DNA of 64,000 nt, taken from contig NZ_BDBK01000001.1 of the NCBI RefSeq assembly GCF_001612945.1, positions 62,001-126,000 on the forward strand, written 5' to 3'. The DNA is from Nocardia inohanensis NBRC 100128 (GTDB taxonomy: Bacteria > Actinomycetota > Actinomycetes > Mycobacteriales > Mycobacteriaceae). The position numbers and the translations under genes are program-made. The first letter of the stretch is position 1. Every line of letters starts with the position of its first letter. Under the pieces are notes generated by a model. The model was not told the origin of the DNA. It worked only from the letters and a program-made list of their open reading frames with translations, and ran no database searches. Below are positions 42,701-53,658 of this stretch, piece by piece.

Positions 42701-45700
42701 CAGCGCCGAAGCTTCGACCTGACAGTCGCGCCGCTGCTTCGAATGACCGTGTGCCGCACCGGTTCCGGTCGTGTCGAAATCATCCTCACCGGCCATCACA
42801 TGCTGCTCGACGGCTGGTCCATGCCCCTGCTGATGCGCGAGCTGCTGGTGCTGTACGCGACCGGGGGCGACGCCTCGCCGTTGCCCGCCGTCAGGCCGTA
42901 TCGCGACTACCTGCAATGGCTTTCGCAGCAGGACCGGGACGCCGCCGCCCGGGCGTGGTCGGCCGTTCTCGCCGACGCGGCACCGACCATGCTCGCCCCG
43001 TCGCTGGCTTGGCCGGCGCCCACCGGTAACGGCTTCGGCCGCTGCGACTTCGAGCTCTCGCCCGCGCAGACCTCGGAGCTCACCGCCTACGCGGCGGCGG
43101 CGGAGGTCACCGCCAACACGCTCATCCAGGCGGCCTGGGGCCTGACGCTCGCCGCGAGCACCGGCCGTGCCGACGTCGTCTTCGGCGCGACCATCTCCGG
43201 CCGCCCCGCCCAGCTCGACGGTATCGGCGAGATGATCGGCCTCTTCGTCGACGCCATCCCGGTGCGAGTCCGGTTCGACGCCCACACCAGCACCCGCGAC
43301 CTGATCGCCGGCCTGCAAACCGAGCAGGCATCGCTACTGGACCACCATCACCTCGGTCTCGGAGCCATCCAGCGCGTCGCCGGTCAAGGCGAACTCTTCG
43401 ACACCATGCTGGTTTTCGAGTCCTACCCGGTGGACGCCGAAGGGCTGCGCCAGGCCGGCGGCGCGATCGACGGCCTCCGGATCGACGGCGTGCGCGGCGA
43501 CGACTCCACCCACTACCCGATCACCGTCATGGTTTTCCTCAACGCCACCCTGCTGGTCCAGGTCAAGTACCGTCGCGACCTGGTGGCCGACGAGACGGCC
43601 CGGGCCGTCGCCGAACGGCTCCAGCGCGCGCTCGCGGAACTCCTCGGAACACCCGACCGCCCAGCGGGCGATATCGCGCAGCGGCTCGACACCGAATCCG
43701 ACGACTCGATCACCCGCACGCGGTACTGGCGAACCGCTTTGGCGGGTCTACCCGATCGCCTGGAACTACCGACCGACAGCTCCCGCGGCGCGCGATCGGA
43801 TACCCCGGGCAGAGACGCGAGCATCGCCTTCCGGATGCCGGAGGAGCTACGCGATGCCCTGCACCGCCTCGCGGATGCCGAAGGCGTGACCTGGACGTCG
43901 GTGGTGCGCACCGCACTGGCAGTGCTGCTCGCGCGGCTGTCCGGCAGCGATGACATCGCGATCGGCGCGGCCGCACCTGGCGGCACCCGACCCGAAGTCG
44001 TGCTGCGGACACGCGTGAGGCAACACGCCCGCTTCCGCGACCTGCTGCCCGAAGCGCACCGCACCGAACAGCGCGGATTCGCCCACGCCGGAATCCCCTT
44101 GCACGATCTGGCGGTGTTGCTCGGCGTACTGCCGAACCCGGATCGCCACCCCCTGTTCGAGGTGGCACTGACCTTCGACCGTGCGTCGGACGACGTCGAG
44201 AAGCCAGTACCCGCTGTCTCCACCGGAGCTGACAAGTCGCTCGGCCTGATCGATGAGTCGCCGACCGCGCGAACGGCCTTCGATGCAGATCCAGCACCGG
44301 CTGTTTCGGTTGCGGAGGATGGTTCGGAGCGGCTGTGCGGCGCGGTGTCGTTCGCGCGTGGGGTGTTCGACGACGATGCGCGGCGGATGTTCGTGCGGCG
44401 ATTCGTTCGGGTGCTGGCGGCGGTCGCGGAGCGGCCGGAGACGCGAGTGGACGAGCTGCCGCTGCTGGGGGCGGACGAGTATCACCGGCTCACCCGGATG
44501 GGGGGTGGATTGCCGGTGGCGGTGGGGCTGTTGCCGGATTTGCTCACCCGCGGAGTCGAATTCGGGCGCGATCGCGTCGCTGTTCGCGATGGCGGGCGGG
44601 CCTTCACCTACGGTGAGCTGGAGGAGTTCTCGAACCGCCTCGCGCGGGTACTGATCGAACGCGGCGTCGGGCCGGAGACGGTGGTCGCGCTGGCCATGCG
44701 GCGCTCCTACGAGATGGTGGCCGCCATCTGGGCGGTCGCGAAAACAGGCGGCGCGTATCTGCCGATCGACCCGGCCTATCCGATCGAGCGTGTGCGGTAT
44801 CTGCTCGCCGATTCGGCTGCGGCGGTCGGGATCACCCTCAGCGGGCACGCGGAGACGCTGTCGGCCGGGGCGGAGTGGCTGTTGCTGGACGGGCCCGAAC
44901 TGCTCGCCGCCTGCACCGCGCTGTCCCCGGATCCTGTGAGCGATGCGGATCGGATTGCGCCGCTGCGTATCTCGCATCCGGCCTATGTCATCTACACGTC
45001 GGGCTCGACCGGTATGCCGAAGGGCGTCACGGTCACGCACGCCGGTCTCGGCGGGCTGGTTTCGTACTCGGCCGACCTGCTGCGGCTGGAGCCGGAATCG
45101 CGGATGCTGCATGTGTGTTCGCCGAGCTTCGATCAGTCGATCGAGGAGATCGCGACCACGTTCTACAGCGGTGCGACGCTGGTTGTCGCCGATCCCGATA
45201 TCGTCGGCGGCGTCGAACTGCACGAACTGTTGCGTACCGAGCGGGTGACGCACACCATCATCACGCCGGCGCTGCTGGGGACCATCGAACCGAGCGGGCT
45301 GGACGATCTCGCGGTCGTGTCCGCGGGCGGTGAGGCGAGTACGCCGGAGCTGCTCGCGCGGTGGCAGCCGGGGCGTCGGTTCATCAACGGGTACGGCCCC
45401 ACCGAGGCGACGATCGGGGCCACCTACACGACTCTGGTTGCGGGGCAACGGGTAACGATCGGCCGGCCGGTGCCGGGTGTTTGGGCCTATGTGCTCGACG
45501 CACGGTTGCGGCCGGTTCCGGCGGGTGTCGTGGGTGAGCTGTATCTTTCGGGCCCGGCGCTCGCGCGGGGTTATCACCGGCGCTTCCACACGACTTCGGA
45601 ACGGTTTGTCGCCAATCCGTGGGGGCCGCCCGGCGATCGCATGTATCGCACCGGTGACCTGGTTCGGTGGGTCGGGGTTCCGGCCGATGGGGTGGCGGGC

Positions 45701-48700
45701 GGCTCGCTGGAATATCTGGGCCGCACCGACTTCCAGGTCAAGATTCGCGGATTCCGGATCGAGCTCGGCGAGATCGACGCGGTCCTGGTGGCGCATCCCG
45801 AGGTAGACCACGTGGTGACCATCGGGCGCGAAAACCCCAGCGGTGTCACGGTTTTGGTGTCCTACGTCGTCGGGACGAAACCCGATCCGGACGAGCTGAC
45901 GCGATGGGCCGCGCGCACGCTGCCGTCGCATATGGTGCCCGCCGCCGTGGTGGTGCTGGACGCCATGCCGTTGACCGCCGTCGGCAAGCTGGACCGGAAG
46001 GCTTTGCCCGCACCGGAATTCGCGGTGCGGGCCTTCCGGGAACCGTCCACGGAGGCCGAGCGGACCGTCGCCGGTGTCTTCGCCGATGTGCTCGGTCTCG
46101 AACTCGTCGGCGCGGACGATGACTTCTTCGAACTGGGCGGCAATTCGCTGCTCGCCACCCGGGTGACCGCGCGCCTCGGTATGGCGATCGACGCGCAAGT
46201 GCCGGTACGGACGCTGTTCGCCGCACCCACCGTCGCGGGATTGGCCTGTGAGATGGCGAAACTCGCGGGGGAGCGGGCGCGTCCGGCGCTGATCGCTGGC
46301 GCGCGGCCGGAGCGGATTCCGCTGTCGCCCGCCCAGCAGCGGATGTGGTTCCTCAACCGCTTCGACACCACCTCGACCGCGTACAACATTCCGGTCGCCA
46401 TCCGTTTGACGGGTGAATTCGACGTCGAGGCGATGCGGCAGGCGTTCGCCGATCTCGTCGCGCGACACGAGATCCTGCGCACCGTGTACCCGCAGACCGC
46501 GGACGGGCCGGTGCAGGTGGTGCTGCCGCCCACCGACCCCGGCGTGCCGGCACTGGCGGTGGGCATCGTCGCCGAGGTGGAATCGGCGGTGACGGAACTC
46601 GCGTCGACCGTCTTCGACGTCACCGCCGAAGTGCCGGTGCGGGCCGCGCTGTGGCGGATCGCCGACAATGATTTCGTCCTGGCCATGGCGGTCCACCACA
46701 TCTGCGCGGACGGCTACTCCGGCGGGCCGATGACCCGGGACCTGGTGTCCGCGTACCTGTCCCGCGCCGCGGGCTCCGCCCCCGCGTGGGCTCCGCTGCC
46801 CGTGCAGTACGCCGACTACGCGCTCTGGCAGCACACACTGCTCGGCGACGAGGAACATCCGGGGTCGATCGCGGCCGCGCAGATCGCCTACTGGCGGGAA
46901 GCGCTCGCCGACCTTCCCGATCAGCTGGAACTGCCGCGCGACCGGCCGCGGCCGCCGGTGCAGTCCTATGCGGGCGGGCAGGTGGAGTTGGGCATCGACG
47001 CGCCCACCCACGCGGCGCTGGTGGAATCGGCTCGGGCACACGGTGCGACGCTGTTCATGGCGGTACACACCGCGTTCGCGATCACCCTGGCGCGACTGTC
47101 GGGGACCGGCGATATCGCCATCGGCACGCCCATGGCGGGGCGCGGCGCGGCGGAACTGGACGACCTGATCGGCATGTTCGTCAACACCCTGGTGTTCCGC
47201 ACCCGCGTGGACGCGGCGACGGGATTCTCGGAACACCTGCTGCGCCAGCGCGATACCGACCTCCAGGCGTTCGCGCACGCCGACGTGCCGTTCGAGCGTC
47301 TGGTCGAAATCCTGAACCCGGCGCGCTCGACGGCGCGGCATCCCCTGTTCCAGGTCGGACTGTCCTTCCAGAACCTGGCCCCGGTCGCCCTCGATCTGCC
47401 CGGCCTGAGCGTGACGGGGCTGGCGCTGGATCGGCAGCTCTCGCAGTTCGATCTGCACCTGATCGTGGCCGACACCTATGACGAGCAGGGCGCGCCGGCC
47501 GGAATCGGCGGCTTCCTGACCTACGCGACCGATCTGTTCGACGAGTCGACGGTGCGCGGCTTCGCCGAGCGGTTCCAGCGGGTGCTGGCCGCCGTCATCG
47601 CCGATCCGGAGCAGCCGGTCGGCGCGATCGAGCTGCTCTCGCCCACGGAGCGCGATCGAATCCTGCTGGCTTGGAACGACACCGCACACCCTGTATCGCC
47701 TCCCGCCGCGACCATATTGGAGCCCAGGTCTGCTGCGACCACGGTCGAGACCGGGCCTGCTGCGACCACGGTCGAGACCGGGCCTGCTGCGACCACGGTC
47801 GAGACCGGGCCTGCTGCGACCACGGTCGAGACCGGGCCTGCTGCGACCACGGTCGAGACCGGGCCTGCCGCGACCGTCGCCGAGATCGGGTCCGCCGCGA
47901 CCGCCGTCGAGATCGGGTCTGCTGCGACCACGGCCGAGTCCCGGCCCGCCGCGACCACGCTGGTGTCTCTGCTGGACGCGACCGTCGCGGCCACACCCGA
48001 TGCGGTGGCGCTGGTGGCTCCTGACGGGCACCGCCTGACCTACGCCGAGCTGGATGCCCGGGTCAATCGCCTTGCTCGCGCCCTGATCGCGATGGGCGTC
48101 GGGCCGGAAACGCCTGTCGCGCTGGCTATTCGGCGCTCGGTGGAGCTGGTTGTCGCCATGTATGCGGTGAGCCGGGCCGGGGGCGCGTACGTGCCGGTCG
48201 ATCCCGATCAGCCCGCGCAGCGTTCGGACTACATTCTGGAGACGGTGGCGCCGGTCTGTGTACTGACCGATGCCGCAACGGATTTCGTCACCTCCGCTGC
48301 GCCCGTGATGCACGTGGATCGACCCCATCCGTCCGCGACGAGCGCTGCCGCGATCACCGACGCCGAGCGCCTCGCACCGCTCCGCGCCGACCATGCGGCG
48401 TACGTGATCTTCACCTCCGGCTCGACCGGCCGCCCGAAGGGCGTCGCCGTCTCGCACGGCGCGATCGTGAATCAATTGCTCTGGAAGACAGCGCGATTCG
48501 ATCTCTCCGGCGATGACGCGGTGCTGCTCAAGACGGCGGCGACCTTCGACCTCTCGGTGTGGGAGTTCTGGTCGGCCGCGGTCTGCGGCGGTCGTCTGGT
48601 GATCGCCGCACCCGACGGGCACCGCGATCCGGCCTACCTGAACGCCTTGATGGCCCGCGAATCGGTGACCACACTGCACGCCGTGCCGTCGATGCTGGAC

Positions 48701-50515
48701 GCCTTGCTGACCGGGCGGCTACCGGGCTCGCTGCGCCGGGTCCTCGCCATCGGCGAAGCGCTGCCCGCCGCGCTGGCTGACCGTTTCATCGCGGCCGCGC
48801 CGCATACGGAACTGTTCAACCTGTACGGCCCGACCGAGGCCGCGGTGTCGATCACGTCCCACCGTGTGTCCGGCACCGGCGCGGCCTCGGTATCGATCGG
48901 CGGCCCGGTCTGGAACAGCCAGGTCTACGTCCTGGACGCCCGGTTACGGCCGGTCCCGGCCGGCGTCGCGGGGGAGCTGTACCTGTCCGGTGTCCAGCTG
49001 GCGCGCGGCTATTTCGACCGCTCCGACCTCACGGCGGATCGCTTCGTCGCCAACCCCTTCCGGCCCGGTGAACGCATGTACCGCACCGGCGACGTGGTCG
49101 CCTGGAACGCCGACGGCACCCTCGACTACCGCGGCCGCACCGACTTCCAGGTGAAGATCCGCGGCTTCCGCATCGAACTGGGCGAGATCGACGCCGCCCT
49201 GGCCGCCCACTCGTCGGTCGATTTCGCCGTCACCGTCGGCCGTGAGAACAGCGCGGGCGCAACGGTTCTGGTGTCCTATGTGGTGGCCACGCCGGATTCG
49301 ACGACCGACTGCGATCGCCTGCTCGAGCACGCGGCCCGGGCGCTGCCCTCGCACATGGTGCCCAGCGCGATCGTCTTCCTCGACGCCGTCCCATTGACCT
49401 CGGTCGGCAAACTGGACCGCGCCGCGCTGCCCGCACCCGCCTTGGCGGAGCACTGCTATCGGGCCCCGCGCACCAGTCTGGAAACCGCGGTCTGCGATAT
49501 CTTCGCCGAAGTCCTGTGCCTGGACCGAATCGGCTTGGACGACAACTTCTTCGAGCACGGCGGCAACTCGCTGCTGGCCACCAAACTGGTGGCGCGCTTC
49601 AGCGAGGCGATCGCCGAGACCGTGCCGGTCATGTGGGTCTTCACCGCCCCCACCCCGGCCGCCATCGTGGCCGAGCTGCGCACCCGTGGCTCCGTGACCA
49701 CCGGCCCCGCAGCGGCTTTCGACATCCTGCTGCCGCTGCGCACCGGTGACCGCGCCACCGCGCCACTGTTCTGCGTCCATCCGATCGGTGGCATGGCCTG
49801 GTCCTTCGCGGGACTGGCCGCCCACCTCGATCCGGGCCGCCCGCTCTACGGTCTGCAATCCCCGGCGTTGAGTTCGGATGCGCCGCTACCGGATTCGATC
49901 GAGGACTGGGCGCGCCTGTACGTGCGGCACGTCCGCTCGGTCCAACCCGAAGGCCCCTACCACCTGCTCGGCTGGTCGCTCGGCGGCGTGCTGGCCCACG
50001 CCATGGCGGTCCAGCTTCAGGACGAGGGCGAAGAGGTGGCGCTGCTGGCCATGCTGGACAGCCGCCTGGAATATCCCGGCGCGGGTGCCACCCCGGGTGC
50101 CGCGACCTCGGTCACGGTCGCCGACCTGCTCGGCGGACTGCTGGGCGAGCAGGCCACCGCCTTCGGCCTGGACGACATCACCGACCTCACCCAGCTGCCC
50201 CAGCGTTTGAGTGCGCTCCCGGAACCGTTCGCCTCCTTCGGCGCGGCGCGCATCGAACGCGTGGTGTCGGCCGCGATCGCCTCGGCCGCACTCCTCACCA
50301 CCTACCGCGCCCGCCCCTTCGCCGGCGATCTCGTCTATTTCACCGCGACGCGAGACGATCCGACGGCAGGCGTGAACGCCGGCACCTGGACGGCGGCGGT
50401 CACGGGAATCGTCGAGAACCATCCGGTCGGCGCCACGCACTGGGAGATGACCACCGATTCCGCACTGCGCGACATCGCCCGGGTGGTGAACGCGCAACCC
50501 GCCATCGACAGCTGA
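33797..50515 (+). CDS. Four-module nonribosomal peptide synthetase (5572 aa)
   Basis: Cytosolic megasynthase. Order with approximate residues: A1 20-525, T1 530-600 (GGDSILSIQ), E1 605-1075 ([10 protein letters not shown]), C2 1105-1530 (HHLLLDGWS), half-C 1541-1768, A2 1800-2275, T2 ~2320 (GGDSIMSIQ), E2 2370-2848 ([10 protein letters not shown]), C3 2869-3298 (HHMLLDGWS), half-C 3308-3568, A3 3578-4071, T3 ~4114 (GGNSLLATR), C4 4174-4615 (HHICADGYS), repeat linker 4647-4718, A4 4745-5215, T4 ~5255, TE 5313-5572 (GWSLGG). Epimerases in modules 1 and 2 predict D-D-L-L stereochemistry; C2 and C3 should be DCL, C4 LCL. It starts with A, so the N-terminus is free. No MbtH-like gene, tailoring enzyme or exporter lies beside it. 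The product is unknown. Confidence 0.95.
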   Translation: MDRARRTVRERGRRKPGNPLLVQLLTGTVESAAGSIAVSYNSTGRPADRRELTYRELDEFSSRLARELIARGVGPGDVVAVGFARSIESVAAVWAVAKTGAAYVPVDPGLPAERGAFIAADSGAVLGLTDSTQRARLADSIEWLELDEAELTERIAARPAHPISYLDRVRALNDQHAAYVIYTSGSTGRPKGVVVTHAGLAALVAATRERYGVDGGARVLHVCSPNFDVSVLELLLAFGAGATLVISPPTVFGGPELAELLRRERVTHLLITPAALESVDPAGLDELRVVVVAGDAFGPGLVERWSAGRSFFNGYGPTEATILATSSAEMTAGEPITMGGALPGIGAMVLDTRLRPVPAGVIGELYLSGPALAQGYLGRPGLTAERFVADPHGGSARMYRTGDLVRRRPDGALEYLGRSDFQVKVRGFRIELGEIDAVLSGHPDIEFAATLGKTAPSGATVLVSYVLPRNGTAVDAEELTRHAGASLPGHMVPSVIIALDAIPLTPNGKLDRQALPEPVFEATVSRAPAGAVETRLAELFTQILGVEVGAEDSFFAAGGDSILSIQLVSRARAAGILFTPKDVFEHRTVAGLARVATIGGEQEILAELAGGGVGAIPLTPVLAAHLDAGRSFGRFTQQMVLALPERIDRAQVAAVLAAVVDHHDMLRARLRFAQDRWELIALPPGAVDVETLLVHTSAPAGLSVDELCELASAAMDSAVATLDPAAARMIAFGWLSRPDGRDALVVAANHYVIDGVSWRVLISDLVTAWAQLGNGQPIALPAVGTSFRRWAHGLREADRSAERPFWQRVLAVADPPLGARALDPAVDTAATVRQFSVAVSPETTQAVLSELPALYRGGVNDGLLAALALAVRAWRADRGIDAAATRIRLEGHGREEQAVSGADLTRTVGWFTTMYPVALDLTGIDAGTAWSGGTGTAAVLKTVKEQLLAVPDNGIGFGILRHLDAAGTGALDGALGQIGFNYLGRISTGDLPETLADGGWLPTGEWGEPAAAQDPALPASAVLDINAVVTDTDSGPRLSASFAYAGEILSEAEARELADHWVAALSLLAAHVHDPAAGGLTPADVPLVRTTQGELDRWHAEYPGLADVLPLSPLQSGLLFLAQVSEDSDPYLLQWAMELSGAIDLDRLRRAAQAVLDRHAILRTAFGATADGTPVQLVTATARVPWQVIDIPDTDPAPLLAAQLHRGFDLTVGPLLRFTVYRTASGRTHLALTVHHLLLDGWSMPLLMKEVLLSYAAEGDSWSLPRTRPYRDYLAWLARQDRDAALDKWRESLAGVGPTRLATALAPPALPGTGHGVHTTRLSADETTALLAFATAAEVTVNTVVQAAWGLTLAACTGSDDVVFGAVVSGRPPMLDGIDDMVGLFANTIPVRVRFDNAEPVRQLVKHLQREQVSLLDCHHLGLADIQRLAGAGELFDTMLAFDSYPVDHDGLSRAYGSIDGLEIGAIQTVNFTHYPVAVEVELVAQLRISVQYKRDAVTPDTAAALAERMRLLIGELTAAPERTPADLGALLDARNDVIAQTRYWRNTLADMPAELNLPTGRTRRTVPGRGVAPVDYVAFEIGAELYARAYAYAQSASSSVFVVAHSVFAVLLARLSGTGDIAVGTDSGAANTLVLRLAVAGETSFGDLVAQADEVGRQAFARADLPFDELAGLLEPSRSPGRHPLVRVMLTVGERPPADRDRFELSLHIHSASGAADFGFSVEMFDRHTVEMFAARFRRLLADALHCPDQPVGDLRLLTDDELAALTLVHPDAVMATGVLPDLLTRGVALGADRVAVRYRGRPISYGELDSRSSQLARVLIQRGVGPETLVAVGLPRSYDLVLAVLAIAKAGGAHVPIDPGYPAERMRHMVADSGATLGITVAEYAERLPDGAQWLLLDEAGTEELCDAQPSTPVTDSERPASLRIQHPAYVIYTSGSTGLPKGVTVTHGGLGGLLAEAVGRYRLEPHHRFLHICSPSFDPSVLEWLCAFATGATLVIVPPAIVGGAELGDLLRDEAVTHAIITPAVLGTVDPAGLDAIEVVSVGGDVTTPELLSRWQPGRSYFNAYGPTETTIISTYAELTAGQPITIGVPVTGMSALVLDARLHPVPPGVAGELYLAGGGLARGYRNRAGLTAERFVANPWGEPGARMYRTGDLVRWSVTGTNTGAPTAELDYVGRTDAQVKVRGFRVELGEIDAVLSGHRDVDFAVTLGTTLPSGAAVLVSYVLEAPGSTVDPAALTRYAEGILPAHMVPSAIIVLDELPLTANGKLDRKALPEPVFATTVTRAPQGAVESALAELFAQVLGVQTVGVDDSFFAIGGDSIMSIQLVSRAKAAGIVFTARDVFEQRTVAALARIATTGGAVAPIILAELPGGGIGEVPLTPVHAEFLATGSSDRFAQTMVLALPEGIDRAGLLTTLSAVLDRHEALNSRVWLDAGQWRFEVLPRGAVGTAELVTEVEIAEGVTGAELARIGSTAMDSALDRLDPANGRMIAFTWLRRPDARDVLVVAAHHYVIDGVSWRIVIPDLAVAWAQHAAGQPIALPPVGTSFRRWAHGLAELAGQRSGEIGYWQRVLATPDPRLGARELDPVLDTHSTVRSISVRIPVAETEAVLTALPALYRGGVNDGLLAALALAVRNWRSRRGIDAPVTRIRLEGHGREEALLPGADLTRTLGWFTSIHPVAIDLTAGPGAVRQPADDTDHEAIAALLKSVKEQLLAVPDKGIGFGLLRHLIPDSPLTGAIAQIGFNYLGRAGVPADLRDQSWLPTADLGDLDFEHDPALPVGTVVDINAITADTPAGPQLELSFSYASGILDEPSVQELADDFTAALTALAAHTRHPRAGGLTPSDVPLVRVSQSELNAWRRTHPTVTDVLPLSPLQDSLRVLTELLDGSVDAYIIQLVAQLTGDLDIGRLRRAARTLLDRHANLRTAFVPTADGSAVQLVLDRIDMPMRMVEVPEAEPGEIAAAEQRRSFDLTVAPLLRMTVCRTGSGRVEIILTGHHMLLDGWSMPLLMRELLVLYATGGDASPLPAVRPYRDYLQWLSQQDRDAAARAWSAVLADAAPTMLAPSLAWPAPTGNGFGRCDFELSPAQTSELTAYAAAAEVTANTLIQAAWGLTLAASTGRADVVFGATISGRPAQLDGIGEMIGLFVDAIPVRVRFDAHTSTRDLIAGLQTEQASLLDHHHLGLGAIQRVAGQGELFDTMLVFESYPVDAEGLRQAGGAIDGLRIDGVRGDDSTHYPITVMVFLNATLLVQVKYRRDLVADETARAVAERLQRALAELLGTPDRPAGDIAQRLDTESDDSITRTRYWRTALAGLPDRLELPTDSSRGARSDTPGRDASIAFRMPEELRDALHRLADAEGVTWTSVVRTALAVLLARLSGSDDIAIGAAAPGGTRPEVVLRTRVRQHARFRDLLPEAHRTEQRGFAHAGIPLHDLAVLLGVLPNPDRHPLFEVALTFDRASDDVEKPVPAVSTGADKSLGLIDESPTARTAFDADPAPAVSVAEDGSERLCGAVSFARGVFDDDARRMFVRRFVRVLAAVAERPETRVDELPLLGADEYHRLTRMGGGLPVAVGLLPDLLTRGVEFGRDRVAVRDGGRAFTYGELEEFSNRLARVLIERGVGPETVVALAMRRSYEMVAAIWAVAKTGGAYLPIDPAYPIERVRYLLADSAAAVGITLSGHAETLSAGAEWLLLDGPELLAACTALSPDPVSDADRIAPLRISHPAYVIYTSGSTGMPKGVTVTHAGLGGLVSYSADLLRLEPESRMLHVCSPSFDQSIEEIATTFYSGATLVVADPDIVGGVELHELLRTERVTHTIITPALLGTIEPSGLDDLAVVSAGGEASTPELLARWQPGRRFINGYGPTEATIGATYTTLVAGQRVTIGRPVPGVWAYVLDARLRPVPAGVVGELYLSGPALARGYHRRFHTTSERFVANPWGPPGDRMYRTGDLVRWVGVPADGVAGGSLEYLGRTDFQVKIRGFRIELGEIDAVLVAHPEVDHVVTIGRENPSGVTVLVSYVVGTKPDPDELTRWAARTLPSHMVPAAVVVLDAMPLTAVGKLDRKALPAPEFAVRAFREPSTEAERTVAGVFADVLGLELVGADDDFFELGGNSLLATRVTARLGMAIDAQVPVRTLFAAPTVAGLACEMAKLAGERARPALIAGARPERIPLSPAQQRMWFLNRFDTTSTAYNIPVAIRLTGEFDVEAMRQAFADLVARHEILRTVYPQTADGPVQVVLPPTDPGVPALAVGIVAEVESAVTELASTVFDVTAEVPVRAALWRIADNDFVLAMAVHHICADGYSGGPMTRDLVSAYLSRAAGSAPAWAPLPVQYADYALWQHTLLGDEEHPGSIAAAQIAYWREALADLPDQLELPRDRPRPPVQSYAGGQVELGIDAPTHAALVESARAHGATLFMAVHTAFAITLARLSGTGDIAIGTPMAGRGAAELDDLIGMFVNTLVFRTRVDAATGFSEHLLRQRDTDLQAFAHADVPFERLVEILNPARSTARHPLFQVGLSFQNLAPVALDLPGLSVTGLALDRQLSQFDLHLIVADTYDEQGAPAGIGGFLTYATDLFDESTVRGFAERFQRVLAAVIADPEQPVGAIELLSPTERDRILLAWNDTAHPVSPPAATILEPRSAATTVETGPAATTVETGPAATTVETGPAATTVETGPAATTVETGPAATVAEIGSAATAVEIGSAATTAESRPAATTLVSLLDATVAATPDAVALVAPDGHRLTYAELDARVNRLARALIAMGVGPETPVALAIRRSVELVVAMYAVSRAGGAYVPVDPDQPAQRSDYILETVAPVCVLTDAATDFVTSAAPVMHVDRPHPSATSAAAITDAERLAPLRADHAAYVIFTSGSTGRPKGVAVSHGAIVNQLLWKTARFDLSGDDAVLLKTAATFDLSVWEFWSAAVCGGRLVIAAPDGHRDPAYLNALMARESVTTLHAVPSMLDALLTGRLPGSLRRVLAIGEALPAALADRFIAAAPHTELFNLYGPTEAAVSITSHRVSGTGAASVSIGGPVWNSQVYVLDARLRPVPAGVAGELYLSGVQLARGYFDRSDLTADRFVANPFRPGERMYRTGDVVAWNADGTLDYRGRTDFQVKIRGFRIELGEIDAALAAHSSVDFAVTVGRENSAGATVLVSYVVATPDSTTDCDRLLEHAARALPSHMVPSAIVFLDAVPLTSVGKLDRAALPAPALAEHCYRAPRTSLETAVCDIFAEVLCLDRIGLDDNFFEHGGNSLLATKLVARFSEAIAETVPVMWVFTAPTPAAIVAELRTRGSVTTGPAAAFDILLPLRTGDRATAPLFCVHPIGGMAWSFAGLAAHLDPGRPLYGLQSPALSSDAPLPDSIEDWARLYVRHVRSVQPEGPYHLLGWSLGGVLAHAMAVQLQDEGEEVALLAMLDSRLEYPGAGATPGAATSVTVADLLGGLLGEQATAFGLDDITDLTQLPQRLSALPEPFASFGAARIERVVSAAIASAALLTTYRARPFAGDLVYFTATRDDPTAGVNAGTWTAAVTGIVENHPVGATHWEMTTDSALRDIARVVNAQPAIDS
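47737..47952 (+). repeat. 27-bp minisatellite inside the NRPS gene
   Basis: Eight head-to-tail 27-bp units (start GACCACGGTCGAGACC): five nearly identical (47737-47871) and three diverged (47872-47952). They encode the nine-residue unit TTVETGPAA in the C4-A4 linker. In-frame period means copy-number change would keep the NRPS intact. Confidence 0.9.
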
Positions 50516-50519
50516 CCGG

Positions 50520-52778
50520 TCACTCGCCGGGCAGCCACGCCGCCCGCACACCGCGCGGGACCCGCCCGTTCGGTCCGGCCGAGATCATCGTCCAGCGCAG
50601 TGCCGCCAGATCGGCTTGCAGAATGCGGTACAACCCGAACGACGCCGCGAACACGATCGCGCCGATGGCTGTCAGCGCCAGCACCGCGCCGATCACCCGG
50701 TGCAGATCCTCCTGATTCAGGAAGATCGCACCGGCGACCGCGGCCAACGGCGGAATCAGCGCCGCCGCCAGCAGCTTCCGGGTCGCACGCCGCGACAGGG
50801 CGGCCAGCTGCTCGGCGTCGGAGTCGCGGCTGGTCCCGTACAGCAGCAGCCCGGGGTAGTACCAGCGGACGACATGGAACGTGACGAGGAAATAGGGGAA
50901 GATCGCCGCCACCAGCCCGCTCACCAGATGCGAGGCGAAAATATCGGCCAGCAGCAGCGGCGGCAGCTCGCCGAGCACCAGGACCGCGCCACCCATCGGC
51001 AGCAGCGCCAGCGCCCAGCCGATCACCACGAGCATCGCGATCTGATCGCCGCAGCGCAATGTCAGTGCGCGCGTACGGTTCACCCGCGCCGGGTCGTAGC
51101 GGATCCCCCTGCGCATACCGCGCGGCACGATGATCACATCCCGCGCGAAATACAGGATGAGCGTGGTGAACACCGCCTGGAGGATGCTGCCGGCGGCGAA
51201 CGCGAACGGCATGTAGACGCGCTGCTGCTCGCCGGTCATATGGGCGTTCAGCAAGGTCTGATTGTGCGCGTACAGGTACAGCACCGCCAGCAGCTGCCCG
51301 GCCACGATCGCCGCGCTCGCGATCGGCAAGAGCGCCAAGCGTTCCCGCGCACTGCCGGGCGGCGGATCGACCAGATCACGCGCCCGCGGATCCAGGCACA
51401 GCTCGAACTGCTGGACCAGCTCCGCGCTGCTCGCCCACCGATCCTCGCGATGCGGCGCCAGGCAGGTGCGCAGGATGCGGCGCAGGGTCGCGGGACAGTC
51501 CGGCGGCAGCTCGGCGAAGGCTTCGGCATCGAGCCCCTGATGCCGTCGCCGCAGCATGCCGTCGAGCGAGTTGGCGGTATCGCCGGCGGTGATCTCGTCG
51601 GCGAAAGGTCTATGGCCGGTGAGCAATTCCCACAGCAGCACGCCCAGGGCGTAGATATCGCTGCGCTGATCCAATTCCTCGGCCTGCTCGGGCAGATGCG
51701 GATGGCAGGCCGCCAATTGCTCGGGCGACATGTAGGCCAGTGAACCGCCGAAATACGCGATCGGGCTGACCCCCGCGATGTGATTGCTGAACCCGACATT
51801 GAAGTCGGCCAGTTTCGGCACGCCCTCGGCGGTCAGCAGCACGTTCGCGGGCTTGATATCCCGGTGCAGGATGCCGTGGCGAGCCGAATAGTCCAGCGCG
51901 TCGGCCAGCCCGCGCCCCAGCCAGGCCACGGTCTCGGGCCAGGACAGGGCGGCCAGCTCGGCACGCACCCCCGTATCGGCCGGGTGCACGCCCTTCTCGC
52001 CCAGCACCTCGTCGATCGCGGCCAGCAGCGTGCGCCCGTCCCGCCGTTCCGGCGGAGTGTCCGAGCATTGCCGCAGCACATCCAGCAGCGTCCCGCCCGC
52101 CACGTACTCCATGTACATGAGCTTGAGGTCGCGGTCCGCCAGCAGCCGCATGTCGTACACCCGCACGATATGCGGGTGATCGAGCTGGGCCAGGATCTGC
52201 GGTTCGACGCCGTGATTGTGTGAGATCTTCAGCGCGACCAGGCGTTCCATCGATCGCTGCCGGGCCAGGAACACGCGCGCGAAGGCCCCGGAACCCAGCA
52301 TCAGCAGAAGTTCGAAGTCGTCGACGTGCTCCCCGGCCGCCAGCTGCTCCAGTTCCCCGAAGGCCCGGGGTTGCGAGATCAGGGTGCTGCGATAGTGGCC
52401 GGTGGCGAGATCGATCCGGATCGATTCCTCGTACTGCGCCGCATCGACGGTCACCCCGCTGTGCAGCAGGCAGTAGTACTCCTCGTACAGCAGATCCGGC
52501 GGCAGTGAAATCTCTTGCAGCTCAGGAAATTCCGTGACATAGGCGGAGAGGCGTTTGACCTCGCCCGTCCGCCGCCAGCGATGCTGCAAATCCACCTTGA
52601 TCAGCTCGATCAGCACCGCGGTGCGCAACTCCGCCGTCTCCGGCAGGAACGCCGCCGGATCCGGGGGTTCGATACCCGTCTCCCACGCCTCCGCGTACCG
52701 CGCCACGGCGACGGCCAGCCCGGCTCGCGCGCTCAGAACCCCCTGGTCCGCGCGTTCCGGAGCCTGTCGCCGTGCCAC
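50520..52778 (-). CDS. Membrane Ser/Thr protein kinase, planctomycete-like
   Basis: 752 residues from a GTG with GGGGAGGG upstream. N-terminal helical segment (~1-130), then kinase domain (~150-440): glycine loop LGSGAFARVFLA, ATP Lys in LVALKIS, catalytic loop HRDIKPANVLL, and the metal loop as DFN (KLADFNVGFS) in place of DFG, followed by FGGSLAYMSPEQLA. The C-terminal ~270 residues hold about six or seven membrane helices. The N-terminal module and the DFN variant recall kinases of Planctomycetes more than PknA/B types. It is tail-to-tail with the NRPS gene, 4 bp apart. Substrates and signal unknown. Confidence 0.88.
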   Translation of the reverse strand: MARRQAPERADQGVLSARAGLAVAVARYAEAWETGIEPPDPAAFLPETAELRTAVLIELIKVDLQHRWRRTGEVKRLSAYVTEFPELQEISLPPDLLYEEYYCLLHSGVTVDAAQYEESIRIDLATGHYRSTLISQPRAFGELEQLAAGEHVDDFELLLMLGSGAFARVFLARQRSMERLVALKISHNHGVEPQILAQLDHPHIVRVYDMRLLADRDLKLMYMEYVAGGTLLDVLRQCSDTPPERRDGRTLLAAIDEVLGEKGVHPADTGVRAELAALSWPETVAWLGRGLADALDYSARHGILHRDIKPANVLLTAEGVPKLADFNVGFSNHIAGVSPIAYFGGSLAYMSPEQLAACHPHLPEQAEELDQRSDIYALGVLLWELLTGHRPFADEITAGDTANSLDGMLRRRHQGLDAEAFAELPPDCPATLRRILRTCLAPHREDRWASSAELVQQFELCLDPRARDLVDPPPGSARERLALLPIASAAIVAGQLLAVLYLYAHNQTLLNAHMTGEQQRVYMPFAFAAGSILQAVFTTLILYFARDVIIVPRGMRRGIRYDPARVNRTRALTLRCGDQIAMLVVIGWALALLPMGGAVLVLGELPPLLLADIFASHLVSGLVAAIFPYFLVTFHVVRWYYPGLLLYGTSRDSDAEQLAALSRRATRKLLAAALIPPLAAVAGAIFLNQEDLHRVIGAVLALTAIGAIVFAASFGLYRILQADLAALRWTMISAGPNGRVPRGVRAAWLPGE

Positions 52779-52850
52779 TGTTCGCCCTCCCCTCGTGGGT
52801 GGAGTCCATGGTAGGAGCCCGGCGACCGAATAGCGGCGGTTTCCGATCGG

Positions 52851-53552
52851 CTACCAGGGCAGCGGACCGGCGGCCGCGAAGTATCCGCCGGTCGGACCGT
52901 CCTTCGGCACTTGGGCCAGGCGCACGATGATCTCCGCGCCCTCCTCGACGGTCTGCCGCCCGGCATGGGCGTTGAGGTCGGTCGCGGTGTAGCCGGGCTC
53001 GACCGCGTTGATCCGCATATCCGGCAGCGCCTTCGCGTACTGCACAGTGGTCCGGTTGACCGCGGTCTTCGAGGCGGGATAGGTCAGCCCGGGGTAGGCG
53101 TGCGCATTGGTGCCCGCGGTGGTGCTGAGCGTCAGCGAGGCCAGTGAACTGCTGACGTTCACGATGACCGGGGCGGGGGACCGCCGCAGCAGGGGCAGGA
53201 AGGCATGGGTGACGCGGACGACGCCGAAGACGTTGGTGTCGAAGACCGTTCGCATCATCTCGGCGGTGATATCGGAGATGTCCACCGCGCCATTGCCTTC
53301 CACATCGATACCGGCATTGTTGACCAGCACGTCGAGACCGCCTTGCGCCGCAACGAGCTTCGCCGCCGACTGGACCGAGGCGTCGTCGGTGACATCCAGC
53401 CGCACCGAGCGCACGCCGAGCCGTTCGGCGGCGACACGGCCACGTTCGGCATCGCGGCTGCCGATATAGACGGTGTGCCCGGCCTCGGCCAGCCGCCGCG
53501 CGGTTTCGAATCCCAGGCCCTTGTTCGCGCCGGTGATGAGTGTCGTCGTCAT
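52851..53552 (-). CDS. Short-chain dehydrogenase/reductase
   Basis: 233-residue classical SDR. Cofactor motif TGANKGLG (TGxxxGxG), NNAG in VLVNNAGID, catalytic Ser in NVSSSLAS and YPASK in place of the YxxxK tetrad with Tyr and Lys present. It is an NAD(P)(H)-dependent oxidoreductase of unknown substrate, resembling the carbonyl-reductase-like group. It is divergent from an XRE regulator, a frequent actinobacterial pair in which the regulator represses the SDR. Confidence 0.9.
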   Translation of the reverse strand: MTTTLITGANKGLGFETARRLAEAGHTVYIGSRDAERGRVAAERLGVRSVRLDVTDDASVQSAAKLVAAQGGLDVLVNNAGIDVEGNGAVDISDITAEMMRTVFDTNVFGVVRVTHAFLPLLRRSPAPVIVNVSSSLASLTLSTTAGTNAHAYPGLTYPASKTAVNRTTVQYAKALPDMRINAVEPGYTATDLNAHAGRQTVEEGAEIIVRLAQVPKDGPTGGYFAAAGPLPW

Positions 53553-53658
53553 GACCTCAGATTCACGCCGGGCGAGGGGATCAACCAGTCGACTGATCTT
53601 CCTGGGACCGCCGATACCAGGAAGCGGGGGCCGACGCCGCGCGGGCAGAATGAAACCC

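Noticed and set aside
47737..47952. CRISPR-like array
   Set aside because: Units are contiguous 27-bp repeats with no spacers and stay in frame with the NRPS, so it is a coding minisatellite.
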